Origin: Epiperipatus broadwayi
Lineage: Eukaryota > Onychophora > Udeonychophora > Euonychophora > Peripatidae
Direction of reading: 5' to 3'
NCBI GenBank assembly: GCA_028023455.1
Contig: JAQFVV010006703.1
Span: 32,501-96,500, forward strand
DNA length: 64,000 nucleotides
Shown here: one piece after another, positions 23,457-41,756 of the stretch
Position numbering within the stretch: position 1 is the stretch's first letter
Layout of the letters: each line of letters begins with the position of its first letter
Notes under the pieces: model-generated
The model's database searches: none
What the model saw: only the letters and a program-made list of their open reading frames with translations
What the model was told of the DNA's origin: nothing
Made by a program: the position numbers and the translations under genes

Positions 23457-26213
23457 TCAAATGAAATTAAGGATACTATTTTTTATGAGGACTTTAGTGA
23501 ATTGTTTAAAATTCAGATTAAAAACATCATCACCAAAATCTTTGTTATAAGTTCTAGGTAAACGAAATAAAGAAGAAAATCTTAATACATCAGATTTACA
23601 AATTTTCAGTTCAAAAATATTATGAGTACCTAAACTAGAAAGCAAATTAGATACAGAAATATTCTGGGAAATAAATTTATGAAAAAGCTTGAGATCTCTT
23701 GTTTTTCGTCTCAGCTGTAAATCAATATAGTGTTCATTATCTAAACTATTCAATTTTGCAAATTTGTCAAAAACAGACTGAATTCTTATGATATCTGTCC
23801 TGTTATGAGGACTCCATATAATTGAACCATACTCCAAGATGTGAAGAACTAAGGATATAAAAAGTTTAATCTTTGTAAATTTATTAAATGCTTTTCCATA
23901 TCTGTAAATAGCTCCTACAATTTGAAAAGATTTATTTACCATAAAATTAATGTGATTATGAAAAGACCCATTATTGGAAAATATTATTCCTAGATCTCTT
24001 TGATGATCATTTGTTATAATTTTAGAATCACCAATATAGTAGGAAAACCTTAAGATTTCAGATTTTCTAGAGTAAGAGACAATGGAGTACTTATCCGTAT
24101 TTATATCTATATAATTACATTCACATCAATTCAAGAAATTATCTATATCACTTTGAAGTAAAAAACAGTCATTAATAGAATAAATATGTCTAAAAATTTT
24201 GCAATCATCTGCATAACATATAATATGTGAAAATTTAATGCATGTTTTTAGGTCATCAATGTATACATTAAATAATAAAGGTGCAAGAACACTGCCTTGA
24301 GGCAGCCCAGTGAAGCAATAATATGGTAATGACAATTTATTATTAAACCTCATACAAAACATTCTATTCTTAAGAAAAGAGTCAAATCAATTAATTAATA
24401 ATTTGGAAAAACCTAACTTACAAATCTTTGAAGAAGAATTTTATGATTAACTCTATCAAAAGCCTTGGACATATCAAAATAAACAACATCTAACCTAGAT
24501 TGATTCTCAATTGAGTTTGAAATGTGATCAAAAATAGTTAGCAAATTTGTTTCAATGGACCTATTAGGAAAAAATTCATGCTGCTCTGGTGCCAAAACCT
24601 TAAAGACATCCAAGATAATTTTATTATATAAACATCTTTCAAATATTCGAGCAACAGTGTGTAGAACTGAAATAGGCCTATAGTCATTTACCAAATATTT
24701 AGATTCTTTTTTAAAAATAGGAACAACTTTAGCAAATTTAAGGGATGTAGGAAAAGCTCCATTTGCTAAAGAGCAATTAAAAATATGCAAAAGAGGACAA
24801 GCAATGCATTCAGCACAACCTTTATAAATGAAAGCTGGAATATTGTCAAGGCCCACACTAGAATGTAATTTAAGCTGCTTAATATCAAAAACAACATCAG
24901 GTTCAATAAATGAATTAAATTTTATTCTTTCTTCAACTAGATCATTATTTGCAGTTAAATTAGTAAAAGACTGAGATTGTTTAAAAAGCTCTGAGAAATA
25001 ATGAGAAAAATTATCTGCGGCTAGATTAGAATTATTACTCTGTAATTTTTTTTTTGTAATACCTAAATCCTTAACCAGAGACCAAAATTGCAAAGGATTA
25101 TCAGAAATATGACTTTCAGTGTTTTGTATAAATTTTTGAAAATCTCTATGATATATAACCTTTGACAATCTTCTATAATTAATAAAATTGTTATAATAAT
25201 TTAAGTTCTTAGTTTTCCAATATTTACGATGATAATTTCCTTTTAATAATTTCTTTAAGAGAAACTGAAAACCATATAGGAAAATGGTTAGTTAAAATTT
25301 TTTCTTTAGAAATGTATTTGTCAATTAGTTCACTAAATGATTGTTCAAAAAACTTCATACAGAAATCTACATCAGAAGAAGAATACAAATTCTTCCAGTT
25401 AAAATTAGATAATTGTAAACAAAGGCCCAAATAATTTCCTTTTTTGTAGTTTCTTTTCATAATTTTAAAAGGACAAATTCTATTAAATTTAATATTAATA
25501 TAAAATTCTAAGGAAAGATGATGCAAATCAATGGAAAAAGGAAAAGAAAAAGTAGTTAAACATTCAATTGTAGGAAAATTACTATGAATATAATCCAATG
25601 TGTGATCATTAAAATTGGTATATGGATTAAATTGTTTTAAATTTAACAAATTGCAAAAACGAATCATTCTCAATGCTTTAGGTGAAAAAGAGATTGAATC
25701 TATGATAGTAGTACCTGAATATAAATCAGAAATATTAAAATCACCAGTAATAACTATATATGATTCATATTTGATTAAAAAATCTTCAAGGATAGAAAGA
25801 AACTCATTAAAATCTAAAAAGGATAATGTTGGCTTTATGTAGATAGTACCCAAAAGAACATTGACACTATTTTTCAAACATATTTCACACCATGTAGCTT
25901 CACAAGATGATGATGAAATAGGAATATACTTATGTATAAAATTACATTTAAAAGCAATGACCGTGCCTCCACCTTTGGAAGCAACATCAGAAGATCTATC
26001 TGTTAGAAGTACTTTATATCTATTGTCCATAAAAATATCATCAGTAATGTGTTGAGTAAGCCATGTTTCTGAAATAAAAACAATATCAAAATTTTCAGAA
26101 CTGAAGAATTGCTTAATTTTTGCAGTCTTAGTTCTCATCCCACGAATGTTTATATAAAAACAATAAACTCCAAACATAATATCAAAAAATATATAAAAAC
26201 AAACAATAATCAA
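23457..26213 (-). pseudogene. Jockey-type ORF2: endonuclease-RT, lightly damaged
   Basis: Endonuclease, 26,213-25,224: YINIRGMRTKTAKI, FISETWL, ITGDFNISDL and TLDYI are visible. The last SDH-like motif reads IDLHHLS, possibly damaged. RT, 25,168-24,413: VGLDNIPAFIYKGC, YRPISVLHTVARIFERCLYN, FDMSKAFDRVNHKILL. Then 24,362-24,126 has GLPQGSVLAPLLF and the catalytic CYADD. The C-terminal part, 23,942-23,457, has LEYGSIIWSP, typical of this group. Lesions are frame changes near 25,235 and 24,410, and a single TGA at about 24,126. The pieces from 24,362 down to 23,457 share one frame. The protein would nick target DNA and reverse transcribe the element RNA. Probably inactive. Confidence 0.85.
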
Positions 26214-26254
26214 GAGAAAAAAATGTTAATAAAGGACGATATGGGCAAAAGAAA

Positions 26255-31078
<4,824 letters not shown>

Positions 31079-31165
31079 TGAAGCACCTCGAATCCAATCA
31101 TGCGCAAGATATATAAGTCAGGAACACTCATGAATTCTGCCTATTTGCCTATTTTCCAGATCTAC
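31079..31165 (+). repeat. Dispersed repeat family R1, copy 1
   Basis: An approximately 87 bp segment beginning TGAAGCACCTCGAATCC aligns with 48,171-48,256 (plus) and 48,000-48,065 (minus). Shared words include AAGATATATAA, GTCAGGA and ATTCTGCC. It is preceded by an ACAATATATATATATG run that resembles half of the palindrome at 48.1 kb, so both may come from the same foldback element family. Confidence 0.6.
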
Positions 31166-33805
31166 CAACTTATGAGCAACAGTCACGATGATATCGATCT
31201 AATTTCATCTTCCACCACTGGCATTGCACATCAGAGACACAAAAGACTCTAATTTAAGTTTAATGGTGGGATATTTACCATGACACAGTTTAGAAATAAT
31301 TAAAGGTCATAATCTATAATATTAACTATATATTAGCAGAGATCATCTAGTCAGTAGAAGCATAACTTAGCAATAAAACTATTAACTTAAATAAAAGAAA
31401 ATACAATGATTCGGAAATATTATAATATATATATATTTAAGATTTATTATTTTAATAAAACACATGCAAACGTGTGTCATCATTGATTGATCATTCGCCC
31501 CATTAAGATTACATAAGTGGGTCATAGAGAAATAATATTATGTTCATTGATACATCAAGAATTACATTTAATAGATGATTTTATAGATAATTGTGGCTAT
31601 GCCAATAATACACATGATAATGATGAATATCATATTTAGCACTATTAGGAAAGATAATATTAAAAGTGCCACTACACCCCAGAATGAACAAAATAGCATT
31701 TAACCAACTTGGAAGATAATCATACTTTGACAACAAAACATTATAATTGGACAAAACATAGTTATTAATTTGGTTTATAGAGTGGCAGACATGTGTGGAA
31801 TAGCTAATGAATATTGATATCAATAATAATAAGGTCATTGCAATGATGCACATTTAAATAATGGACATAGATATCTATTTAGCAAAAATCACAACATTAC
31901 GGCTTATGGATGTTCATGAGTTTACTAGAAATATAACAAAGAGGGGGTGGTGCATGCATGGCAGTGTATTTGAGGTGATCCAGTCACAGATCTGAACATG
32001 TGCTTCATGGAATTTATTTTGATGAGAAAATAATGATAGGACTGCAAATGTTGGCAGCATCGGTTAATAATGATGAGCGGTTGGCTATGCATTTATTGGT
32101 CTGGTTTCTCCAGAGCAATCTCCATATAAAGCATGCACTTACAACCAAATGTGTCCCCAGGGGGGTTTAAGCCTGGTTCTTGGACATTGAGAACAATGAT
32201 AGGGCTCGACTTTGTGATACCTCCATAGAAAAGAGAAGCATGAATATATATAATATAGGAATGAAGTTGCCTATATGTATGCAATGCTTGGGATAATAAA
32301 ATATATAACTTTAAAGACTATCTTAATTATTTAATACTTATAAATTACAGGATACCCTGTGTAATGGTATGATCTAATCACTAAACAGGCACGGATATTT
32401 AAATTAATTAAATTACCTAAATGTAAGACATAAAGATTCCCCCTTCCTTTTTACTTTAAATTATTAATAACTTCCCACACCATTTAATAAATACAAATTT
32501 CAGTTAAAATAATGCTATTCTTAGAAATAAAGATGTTTATATAGAAACAAATGGGGTGGTGGAAATAACTGGGATAATAATTTTATGCATATAAGATATA
32601 TTTACGGTTGGGATTAGCACATTTAAAAGATAAAAACATTTTTAGAAAAAAAGATGTTGATCTGTTGTCCTACAACCATTTATAAGATGATTATTTTGTT
32701 TTTCCAAGCCTGTGAGCATTTACGTAGTCAAATAAGACTTGTTTTAATTAAAAGAAGTTCTTAATTACTCTGTAAGTGATGGGTAGGGAAACGAGAATGG
32801 AATTACATGCTAGCGAGCTTGAACTATTACTGGCATTTTAAAATACAAATATACATAAGGAAAGAAAATATGATTGCCGCATGGAAATAATAAAAAAAGA
32901 AAACATATTAAATAGAGGCTCAATGATAGTAATAGATTAAGTTATATAGAGTTATAACGAAATAAAGTTATATAAGATATCAATATTTTACATACAATAT
33001 TATAAGAGAGCATCAGGATTATTTGTTATTATAGAGAAGTCTGAATTTAATAGAATCAGAGTGGCTAAAGTTCTTTACCTTTTGTAAATAGTAGCAGTCC
33101 TTGATGTTTGAAATGTTCATCGGCATAATACACTAGATCTAGTTTTGAAATAAGGCATTACAGGTAGTATTTTTAAGATTAATTATTAGACATTTGAAAG
33201 TTTATAGGCACAGGATCTGGAGCTTTTCTTATGAGAATGAGCATGTTGGAATAGAGGGGACAGTGAAGTTTTCCCTACTCACGGCCCATTGGATGAAAAT
33301 TAAAATTAGCATGGATGCTGTTGACCATTGTTAATTTAGCATTCTCCTCTTTTTTTGAATTCAAATCCACCAATATTTATACCATTATTTGGGTGATGTA
33401 GCATAGCAATTAACTGCTGGACCTGAGGCAATTTGTGCACTTTAGTTAAGCAAAAATCTGCTGACCAGAACTCTTTTGTTTTGTAAGACTTTTGAAACAA
33501 TGCGATTCTGTTACAAGTTTCTCGAACGATTGTTTTAAAATAAGTCTTATGATTTTAAAACAAATTGGCATGGATAAAATTTCCACTAATGGATTTTATT
33601 TTACTATTACAAATTTGTAATCTTTTACTTTTAACTAATGGGATTTTCTGGGTAATTGTTTTTGAGAAACTTTTTAAAAGAATTGCATCATTTTCTGACT
33701 GCTAAATTAAATATGAAAAATAACAAACTTCATAGATGACTTTTAAATACATGAATAATATAATTATTAGTACGATTTATTATCAGTCTCCCCTTACTAA
33801 AATAT
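31166..33805. other. AT-rich noncoding DNA, no gene seen
   Basis: No recognisable coding or RNA features. Short open frames such as 31,581-31,853 and 32,093-32,284 (both minus strand) lack family motifs and codon character. A slightly GC-richer stretch near 31.9-32.3 kb also shows nothing recognisable. Confidence 0.55.
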
Positions 33806-33851
33806 ATATATTTATCCATTACGCACGCATATATTTATCCATTACGCACGC
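33806..33851. repeat. 23 bp unit duplicated in tandem
   Basis: Two perfect adjacent copies of a 23 bp unit (ATATATTTATCC followed by ATTACGCACGC). This is a simple tandem duplication, possibly recent because no differences are seen. Confidence 0.9.
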
Positions 33852-34034
33852 ATATACATTAAAATAATATTACATATTTATTTATTAAATTATTTTATGT
33901 TAAGATATCTAAATATCTACATCAGTTATATTTAAAATGTTTAAGCAATGAAAAAATATCGGTTAGTAAATATGTATATGTGCGTAAGGATGGGTTTAAA
34001 CATGGTTTGGTGGTAGGAGACTGTAGTGGGCTGT

Positions 34035-34067
34035 GAAGCAAGATCTGAGCATCAGATCGTCTGCTTC
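34035..34067. repeat. Small GC-richer hairpin
   Basis: GAAGCAAGATCTGA and TCAGATCGTCTGCTTC are near inverted complements around a GCA loop. It is followed by a short TA run and then the hairpin MITE. It may be part of the same composite insertion. Confidence 0.5.
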
Positions 34068-34083
34068 AATATATATATATATA

Positions 34084-34208
34084 AATACAGAATTACTTCT
34101 CTATAAAACTGCTTTAATATTTCAATCAGCAGATTGGTTTTCATCTGATGAAAAACATTATGCTGGTTGAAATATTAACGCAGTTTTATAGAGAAGTAAT
34201 TCTGTGTT
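34084..34208. mobile_element. Hairpin MITE, about 125 bp
   Basis: Arms of about 45 bp (34,084-34,127 and 34,161-34,208) are inverted complements with a few mismatches. The outer ends read ACAGAATTAC and GTAATTCTGT. The centre contains a second, perfect small palindrome, TTTTCATCTGATGAAAA. It has no coding capacity and is separated from the RTE 3' end by about 50 bp. The family is not identified. Confidence 0.8.
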
Positions 34209-34259
34209 TTTATTATGTTTTTATTTTTCCTTTAGTTAGTTTGTGTGTGTATATATATA

Positions 34260-37245
34260 TATCATCATCAACCATTATCAATCCACTACAGGATGAAGGT
34301 CTCTCCAAGTTTAATCAATCTTCTCCGATCTTTAGCTTCTCTTTTCCACAACACCCCTGTACATTTGCTTATTTCATCCATCCATCTCACATGTGGTCTC
34401 TTTCTGGGTCTTTTACAATCTCTTGGAATCCAGTTTAAAATTTTAATTGTCCATCTATTATCATTTCTTCTAGCAATATGTCCAGCCCAACTCCATTTCA
34501 ATCTTTTAATTTTTTCAATAAGGTCAGTAACACCTGTTTGTTGTCTTAGCCATACATTGCGTTTTCGATCTCTTCTTGTTACTCCCAACATACATCTCTC
34601 CATACTCCTTTGAGTGGTCTGAAGTCTCTGTATTGCTCTTCTATTAAGTGTCCAAGTCTCAGATCCATAAGTAAGAACTGGTAAAACACATTTGTTAAAA
34701 ACCATTCTTCTCAAACATATAGGCATATTTCCTTTTAGTATTAAGTTATTTCTACCAAAAGCACTCCAACCAAGTTTAATTCTATGATTAATTTCCTCCA
34801 TTATGTTTCCATCTGTATTAATAACCTGACCTAGGTATTTGTAACTGTTAACTTCTTCTAATTTTTCATAATCAATCTTTATTTTCATATTTTGAGCAAA
34901 TCGATTAAACATTACTTTAGTCTTTTTAACATTTATCTCTAGTCCTACTTTTCTACTTTCATCTGCTAACTCCTGCAACATTTCCTGCAGCTCTGAAGAA
35001 TTATTTGCAAAAACAACTACATCATCTGCAAAATCTAAATGACTTAAATACTCTCCATTTACTTTCATTCCTTTAGTTTCCCATTTTAATCCACAAAATA
35101 CTTATTGCAGCACTGCTGTAAAAAGTTTTGGAGATATGGAGTCACTTTGCCTTACATCTTTCTCAATGTTGATTTTTCCAGTATCATTATGTAATCTAAT
35201 TGTTGCTGTTGCATTTTTATAAATATTCTTTAAAATATGACAATATCCTGGATCTATACCTTGATGATCCAATGCTTTAATCACTGAAGAAATGTGTATA
35301 GAATCGAATGCCTTTTCATAATCTACAAATCCAAAACATAATGACAACTCATATTCATTTGTCCTTTCTATGACTTCTCTCAATACCTGGATATGATCTA
35401 TTGTACTAAAACCACTTTTAAATCCAGCTTGTTCTCTTGGTTGGTGGAAATCCAAAGTTTTCTGTAGACCTATCGTGATAAAAATTTTATATAAAACTGA
35501 TAAAAGGCTGATAGGTCTGTAATTTCTAATATCTTCTTTATCACCTTTTTTAAATATTAATATTATTACTGCATTCTTCCAATCTTCCAGTACATCTTTA
35601 TCATTTAGACATTTGGTATATAACTTTGCTAAAATTGTTTCTATTTCTTCACCTCCTTCTTTTAATATATCAATTATAATTCCATCATTTCCTGGAGCCT
35701 TTCCTTTTTTCGTTCATTTAATTGCATGTCTCACTTCTTTATTTAAAATTCTGGGCAATTTGGAAGATGTAATAGATATAGGAGGTACTTGTTCTTTATT
35801 ACTATATAATTCTTGATAAAAATCTTCTACCAATTTCATGATGTCATCTCTCTTTTTAGTAATAATTCCATCTTTTTTTCTTATTGCAGATATAAATTTC
35901 CTACCAATACCAAAATGTTGTTTAACATTCTTGAGACTTTTATTTTCTTCTACAGCTTTCCTTGCTATTTCACAGTTATACTTTCTTATATAATTTTCAA
36001 CTCTTTTCCGTACCATTTTACAAAATTCGAGATATTCAATTCTTTTTAATACATCATTTTTGTATATCTTCATATTCCTTCTTTTCTTCATAAATTCTCT
36101 AGTCTCAGTAGAAATTTTATTAGTCAATTGCTGCTTTTTTCTACCAGCTATCTTTGTTGCAGTTTTTAAAAGTGTATCAGTTATTTTCATATTAATTTCA
36201 TTCAAATCTGAATCATGTTCAAAATCTCCTAACACTCGAAACCTATTTGTAAGTTCTAATTTAAATTCATTAGAATGTTTCTGAAGATTAGGAATATCAA
36301 CTGTAAATATTGTTTTTCTCAATAATTTTTGTCTCTCTAGTTTTACATTAACACATAACTTACACCTTACTAATCGATGATCACTTCCTGTGTTAAATTT
36401 ATTAAGAACATTACAATCTTGAAATATGTATTTCCTGTTAGTCAAAATATAATCCAATTCTGCTGTACCTTCATTTGGATGCTTCCATGTCCATTTCCTT
36501 TTAACATTTTTCTCAAAAAAAGAATTCATAATATAAAGTTTTTCTTTTTCTGCAAACTCCACAAGTCTATGTCCTCTCTCATTTCTATTACCATAACCAA
36601 AATTATCTACAGCAATTTCATCTTTCATTTGTCTACCAATTCTAGCATTAAAGTCTCCCATAACAATTTTAAAATGTTGTTTACTCTGATCAAAAGCCTT
36701 TTGTACATTCATATAAAAATCTTCTACTACTTCATCACTATGAGAACTTGTTGGGGCATAAACCTGAATTATCTGCATTTGGTATCTGCTATTAAATTGT
36801 ATAACTAATCTTGCAACTCTGTCCGATACACCATCAATCTCCACAATATTTGTTCTTCCACTTTTTATTTATAATGAATCCTACTCCACTTGTATTTCCA
36901 ATATGTTTGCCTTTATAATAGAGTATATGTCCACTTTTTAAATCAATTGTTTCTTCACCTTTTCTTCTAACTTCACAAAGTCCAATTATGTCCCATTTAA
37001 TATAAGACAATTCTTCTTCTAATTCTTGCAATCTTTCTTCACTTGTAAGTGATCTGCAGTTGTAAGTACCTTAATAAAAAGTCATCATTAAATGGCAGCC
37101 TGGGTCCACAATCAGGGGATTCTTATCACTCTCTGCCTTCGGCCACCAACCGTTGCCTTGGTTGGTGACTTTACAGCCTCCTGGGAATAAGGGCCATGCT
37201 TTATTTTTGTCTGTCATAATTGTATATATGTATTGGCAAAATATT
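34260..37245 (-). mobile_element. RTE-type LINE, nearly complete
   Basis: A minus-strand element of about 3 kb with a single ORF (endonuclease and RT). The 3' end in element sense is a short ATGATGATG-type repeat (plus strand ATCATCATCAACC at 34,260), a hallmark of RTE elements. The 5' end lies a little upstream of the start codon at 37,217. Only a few stops and one clear frameshift are seen, making it the best preserved element here. Confidence 0.85.
34286..37217 (-). pseudogene. RTE endonuclease-reverse transcriptase, few lesions
   Basis: The reading begins at ATG 37,217 (MTDKNKAWPLFPGGCKVTN), with a TAA near 37,074, then GTYNCRSLTSEERLQELEEE and IIGLCEVRRKGEE. After a frame change near 36,840 it is open from 36,844 to 35,714. 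Endonuclease motifs there are IVMGDFNARIG, TAELDYIL and GSDHRLVRC. The RT follows with GKAPGNDGIIIDIL, NYRPISLLSVLYKIF, QAGFKSGFSTIDHI and FVDYEKAFDS. The catalytic FADD lies near 35,030 and the end reads SWAGHIARR...RPHVRWMDEI. In-frame stops lie at about 35,711-35,713 and 35,102-35,104, and a small deletion is likely after LLSVLYKIF. The total is about 977 codons, close to the usual RTE length. Probably inactive, but few changes separate it from an intact ORF. Confidence 0.85.
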
Positions 37246-37537
37246 TATTGTTTACACAAACATTCATTCTGCCTTATCAGGCGCTGAGAAGAAAGACCAT
37301 GGTGTTTCTTGATCTTAAACTCAGAAGTAAAAAGCCAATAAACTCACCACACTGGCTAATGCGTGTTGGTGAGCAGCCCATCCATGTTTGTGTACTATAT
37401 GAATAATCACATAGTAATAACAGCTGCAATGACAAGAATGTATGGAGTGGTCATTAGGAATTTGTCCTGCTCGGTTCCTTTAAGGCCTCCAAGAGGAATC
37501 AAAGGGTCTCCTTTCAGTTAATAGCAAACTCCTTTCT

Positions 37538-37577
37538 GCAGCCTATATATATATATATATATATATATATAGGCTGC
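37538..37577. repeat. TA-centred palindrome GCAGCC...GGCTGC
   Basis: GCAGCCTA, then alternating TA, then TAGGCTGC: a perfect 40 bp palindrome whose GC-rich arms close a TA core. It lies 6 bp from a second, unrelated palindrome. Confidence 0.85.
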
Positions 37578-37582
37578 TATAT

Positions 37583-37590
37583 ATATGATT

Positions 37591-37634
<44 letters not shown>

Positions 37635-37642
37635 AATCATAT
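37583..37642. repeat. TA-centred palindrome ATGATTACAATA...TATTGTAATCAT
   Basis: A perfect palindrome of about 60 bp with ATATGATTACAATA arms around (TA)n. It shares the inner ACAATA...TATTGT frame with palindromes at 2.4, 48.1 and 61.4 kb, while the outer bases differ. Confidence 0.85.
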
Positions 37643-39860
37643 GGTTTGGCTCAATTACATTAAGCTTTATTCAAGTAATCCAATATGAAAAATTTTAAAT
37701 TTTAATTAATAATAATTATAATATTGAAAAATCAGTATATAAAATCAGTAGTAGGTTGAAATGCTTGTTGGATTATAAGTTTCAAATTAAGTAAAAGCTC
37801 ACCAATAAATATTCTGAGAGTAATGAAGTCTTAGACTGTTGAAATACACTAAAAATTCTGATGGAGAGAATATGAAGTTCATAAACATTTTATCATATGG
37901 TCTAGTGGCAATCATATTTAAAATGATCATTTAATTGTAGTAAACCAATATGGAAGTAGAAAAATGTTTAGTATTTTATTATTATTATTAAACAATAATT
38001 AAAAGAAAAAAATTCAATTTATAATTCTTCTAAATTTTGTAAACAATCTTCAAGTATATTGTATTGTAATTTAAATTGATATGAAACAGTCTAATTAGTT
38101 ATCAGTAGAGGGAGAGCTATTAATTAGATATTCACACACTGTTCTGTTATTGGTCCATTTGGTACCGCAATCCAATGCAATACAAGGTATAAATACTTTA
38201 ACAGAGTTTGTAAGAGGGGCTATCAAGAAAAAAATCAGAATAAAAAGGACTTCAATATCTATACCTATAAAAATAAAGAAGAAAGAGTTGAAAAATCAGT
38301 AAAATTAAAATTCCTTGAAGAAGATTACAAGATCTTGTTTGTTCAAAAACATAGAATAAAAAACTTTACACCTTGTTATCATTCTTCACTATTTTCCATC
38401 GATTTATATTTCCTGAGATTCATACTTGAGTTAGAAAATATTTGTTTGAACAAATACAACTTCAAACTAAGGACTAATCCTGAAAGTGTAAGCATTTACT
38501 TTTACTTTATTTATGTTAGCAAGTTTTCATATTTAAAAATGATGCATGAATTATTTAGATTGGCAGAGAAAAGGAGAAAATGTTTTGTTTTTGCGCTCTT
38601 TATAATGAAGAAAAAGTCATTTGCTTATAAATTATAATTTTAATAAAATTAGAAATAATTTGAAGAAAAGTGTTAAAAGATAAAGCAAACAAACTGAAAA
38701 GTCATTGTAAGTAGTATAAAGTTTAATCAATTTAAAAAGAAAAAAATTGTGACTTATTTCCTATCTTATGAAAAAAGATAGATCATTTGCTAAATTTTTT
38801 TAGCACTATTTTTGCTTACTTATTGAAAATGGAAAAGTTACAATGTTATAAATGCCCAAGGATATTGTATTTATAATTGCTAATGATTAAGTAAATTCAT
38901 CCTAGTATTATTAAAAAAACATATTAATTTGCTGATAGAAAAAAATAAATAACTATTTATTTCTTAATCTTTATTGTGTAACAGGCGAATTAACAATAGT
39001 TTTAAATGTTTTAGAAATTCCAAGATCTTTTTGAAATTATTTCCGATATTACCATGGATGAAAAAAAACCCAAATGATTTTAAAAAGTTTATCTTGTTAA
39101 TTGTAATAAACCTATAACTTCATTTTAAGGAAAATTATCTACACAAGGTATGAATAAACATTATATTTTACAGTGCTACACAGTTTTTGAAGTGTTTGAA
39201 TTTTGTTCCACTATGCCAGAATCGAATATAATAATCATAAAAGTATCTATGTGTTACTTATAAATGTTTTGCTTATGATATCAATTTCCTTATCATTCAG
39301 CTCATAATGATGGAACAAACTTTGAACTAAGGAGGATAAAATATAATGGGAGAAAATATTGTTTTTTTTAAAAAATTATTGCTTATTATCTCTTGCACTT
39401 TTAAAATAGATTTTAATATTTTAGTGAAGGGTAAACAAACAGACAAGATTTGTCAAAGACATAATATAATGACACAAATGTTTTATTATATGAAATATTT
39501 GATATAAGCATTTTGCATTTCTTAAATTTTGCCTATGAATTAGCATGTCCACTTTAGATATAAAATGTAGGCTAATCTTTATTGTCTATGTGTGTATTGT
39601 TTGTTATAACAAAAGTATTATTATGATTTTAAAATAATTAAATGTTATTTGACTTACTTGTTGGTTTGTTTAATACACTATTAGTTTCTGCATTGTTCAA
39701 TGGAATATTTATGTTTCCACTTTATTGTTAAAATTGTTATCTTGCTATTGTATTGATAAGGATTCATGACAGGTTTCAGCTTATAAGTATGTGCCACATA
39801 TAATGGCATCAAAGATAGCATCATTGATATTGTGCATGGGCAGATAGAGTACTCTCTCCC

Positions 39861-39951
39861 ATTGCTAATTCCAAGAGAGGATTATACTGTCGAGGCTGAT
39901 AAATAGTTATTGCTTAGTTTGCATAGTTAATCCCAAGAGAGGATTATATCC
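39861..39951 (+). repeat. Direct repeat, period about 61 bp
   Basis: Two copies of a CCAAGAGAGGATTATA core (about 39,870 and 39,931) with similar sequence just upstream. The intervening bases differ, so this is an old or partial tandem duplication. Confidence 0.6.
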
Positions 39952-41756
39952 ATAGTTCATATTCTATTTGTCTGTGATGTGACAAGGTCTCCACATTGGT
40001 ACCTAAGAAAAAGGTATTGGAATTGGTCAAATTATTGTACAATGATCATGTTGTTTAGTAGAGCCTCCCTTTATTGTTTGATCCCTCATTATGTTATGTA
40101 GTTAGTTTTCCACATGTATGGAGAAGTTTTAGTATTTTAAAATTAAATAGCAAGGATAGGATAAAGTTATATTCAAGGACACTGGTTTATCTATAGTGTT
40201 TGCCTAATTGGAATAGTGTCTTTATGATGTTTAATCAAACAAACCAAAATATACTAGTGATTGTAAAACTTCTGTATAAAAGAGCAAGAGATACACATGT
40301 CCAATGTTGATTTATTTTCATCAAGCAGTGATTCACCAATGGATTGGTAAGATAGGTTAATGAGTAGAATATATTGTGGACATAGGCAGTGTTTTAGTGT
40401 CATGTATGCCTTTGACCTCTGATGTCTGTTCCCACATTAATACAATAAATCTCTTCATATTAAATAATAATAATTGTTAATTGTGCTGCATATGATAATT
40501 GTCCTTATCATATTCTGATAAATAAAAGAGCTATAGTGTAAAACACTACTTTATAACTTTGAGTATTAGATTTAAAATTTGCACATATTCCAAACATTTA
40601 AATACACTTTTGTTTTATAATTTGAGTGCTAATTTAGTTTAAATAGAGTTTAATCTTCTAATTCTATAAGATAAAACTACAGAAACATAGCCAATAATGA
40701 TAGTGATGATATGAATATCACTATACTAATTTATCTTATATACTATGTGTGTAGTCAATGGGATATAAAATATTTTTTATACCTGATATTATATACATCA
40801 GGCAATGTGTCTGAAATAAATTTGTAAATAGTGTAAATAAATCTTGCTGTGTTAAAACTTTATTTAGTTGCCTGTAGTCTTATTGTTAATCATCATACAT
40901 GATTATTGTTTTTGCTATCGATATATTATCTGATTATATTGAAATTATCATCAATCAATATAGTGTATTTAATTATATGTTAACATACCAGAATAATTTT
41001 TTTTTGTTAATCACTATAATTTAAGAGTACATATAAGGCATCATCACTTAATAATCCAAATATTATTAACCTAGATCGCATATTATTTTGAAGGGTATAT
41101 TAAAAGATAAACACTTAATGTAATTTAATCAGTTTATTTGAACCCACAGATTTATTATTTACTGATCTTGATCACATTGCTCATGATTATTTGAGAAAAG
41201 GAAGTTGGGAAGGTATTGTGTTTAATTGTTAAAAAGTTATTCATATTTCTTAAAGCTTAAAGTTTATAATAGTTATGTAGTTCATAAAGTTTTTTTGGAA
41301 TTGCTAAATATTATTTGTTAATTTGATTTTGTATTAAGAGCTGTTTCATGCATTATATTTGGGTAGTGGCAAAATCCCTCTCACTGACCCAAGTATATCT
41401 GATATCACAATATTTAAGTTATCTGAACCCCGAGAAGAATAGGTTATTAATTTTCAATGTAGAATTTGAATTTATGGTAAATTTTATATCTACAGTGATA
41501 AATTGTAATTGGATTTGAGTTAAGTTATATTCACTGTTTTATGAAAATCAACCACACTTTAAGGTGTAAATTGCTTCTTGTGTCATAAAATGCATAGCTT
41601 GTTTTACTTTATAGTAAATATTCTGGTTTTGTCAAGCTTGGAATCCCTATTTTATTTATTTTATTATCAATTTAAGATCTCAGTCTCCATCATCAACATT
41701 GTTCTACAATTTCATCTTGATCATTCTTTTATTTATTCATTCTCATTTGGCATTAA

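Noticed and set aside
31581-31853. Hydrophobic 90-codon minus-strand frame
   Set aside because: Leu/Ile/Tyr-rich translation of AT-rich DNA, with no family motif and no conserved neighbours.
34143-34185. CTGATGA...GAAA order inside the MITE at 34.1 kb as a hammerhead
   Set aside because: Only two base pairs could form next to the core in stem II, and stems I and III do not close. The boxes are explained by the palindrome itself.
36377-36808. 143-codon plus-strand frame and other plus-strand frames between 34.1 and 36.8 kb
   Set aside because: Shadows of the minus-strand RTE gene.
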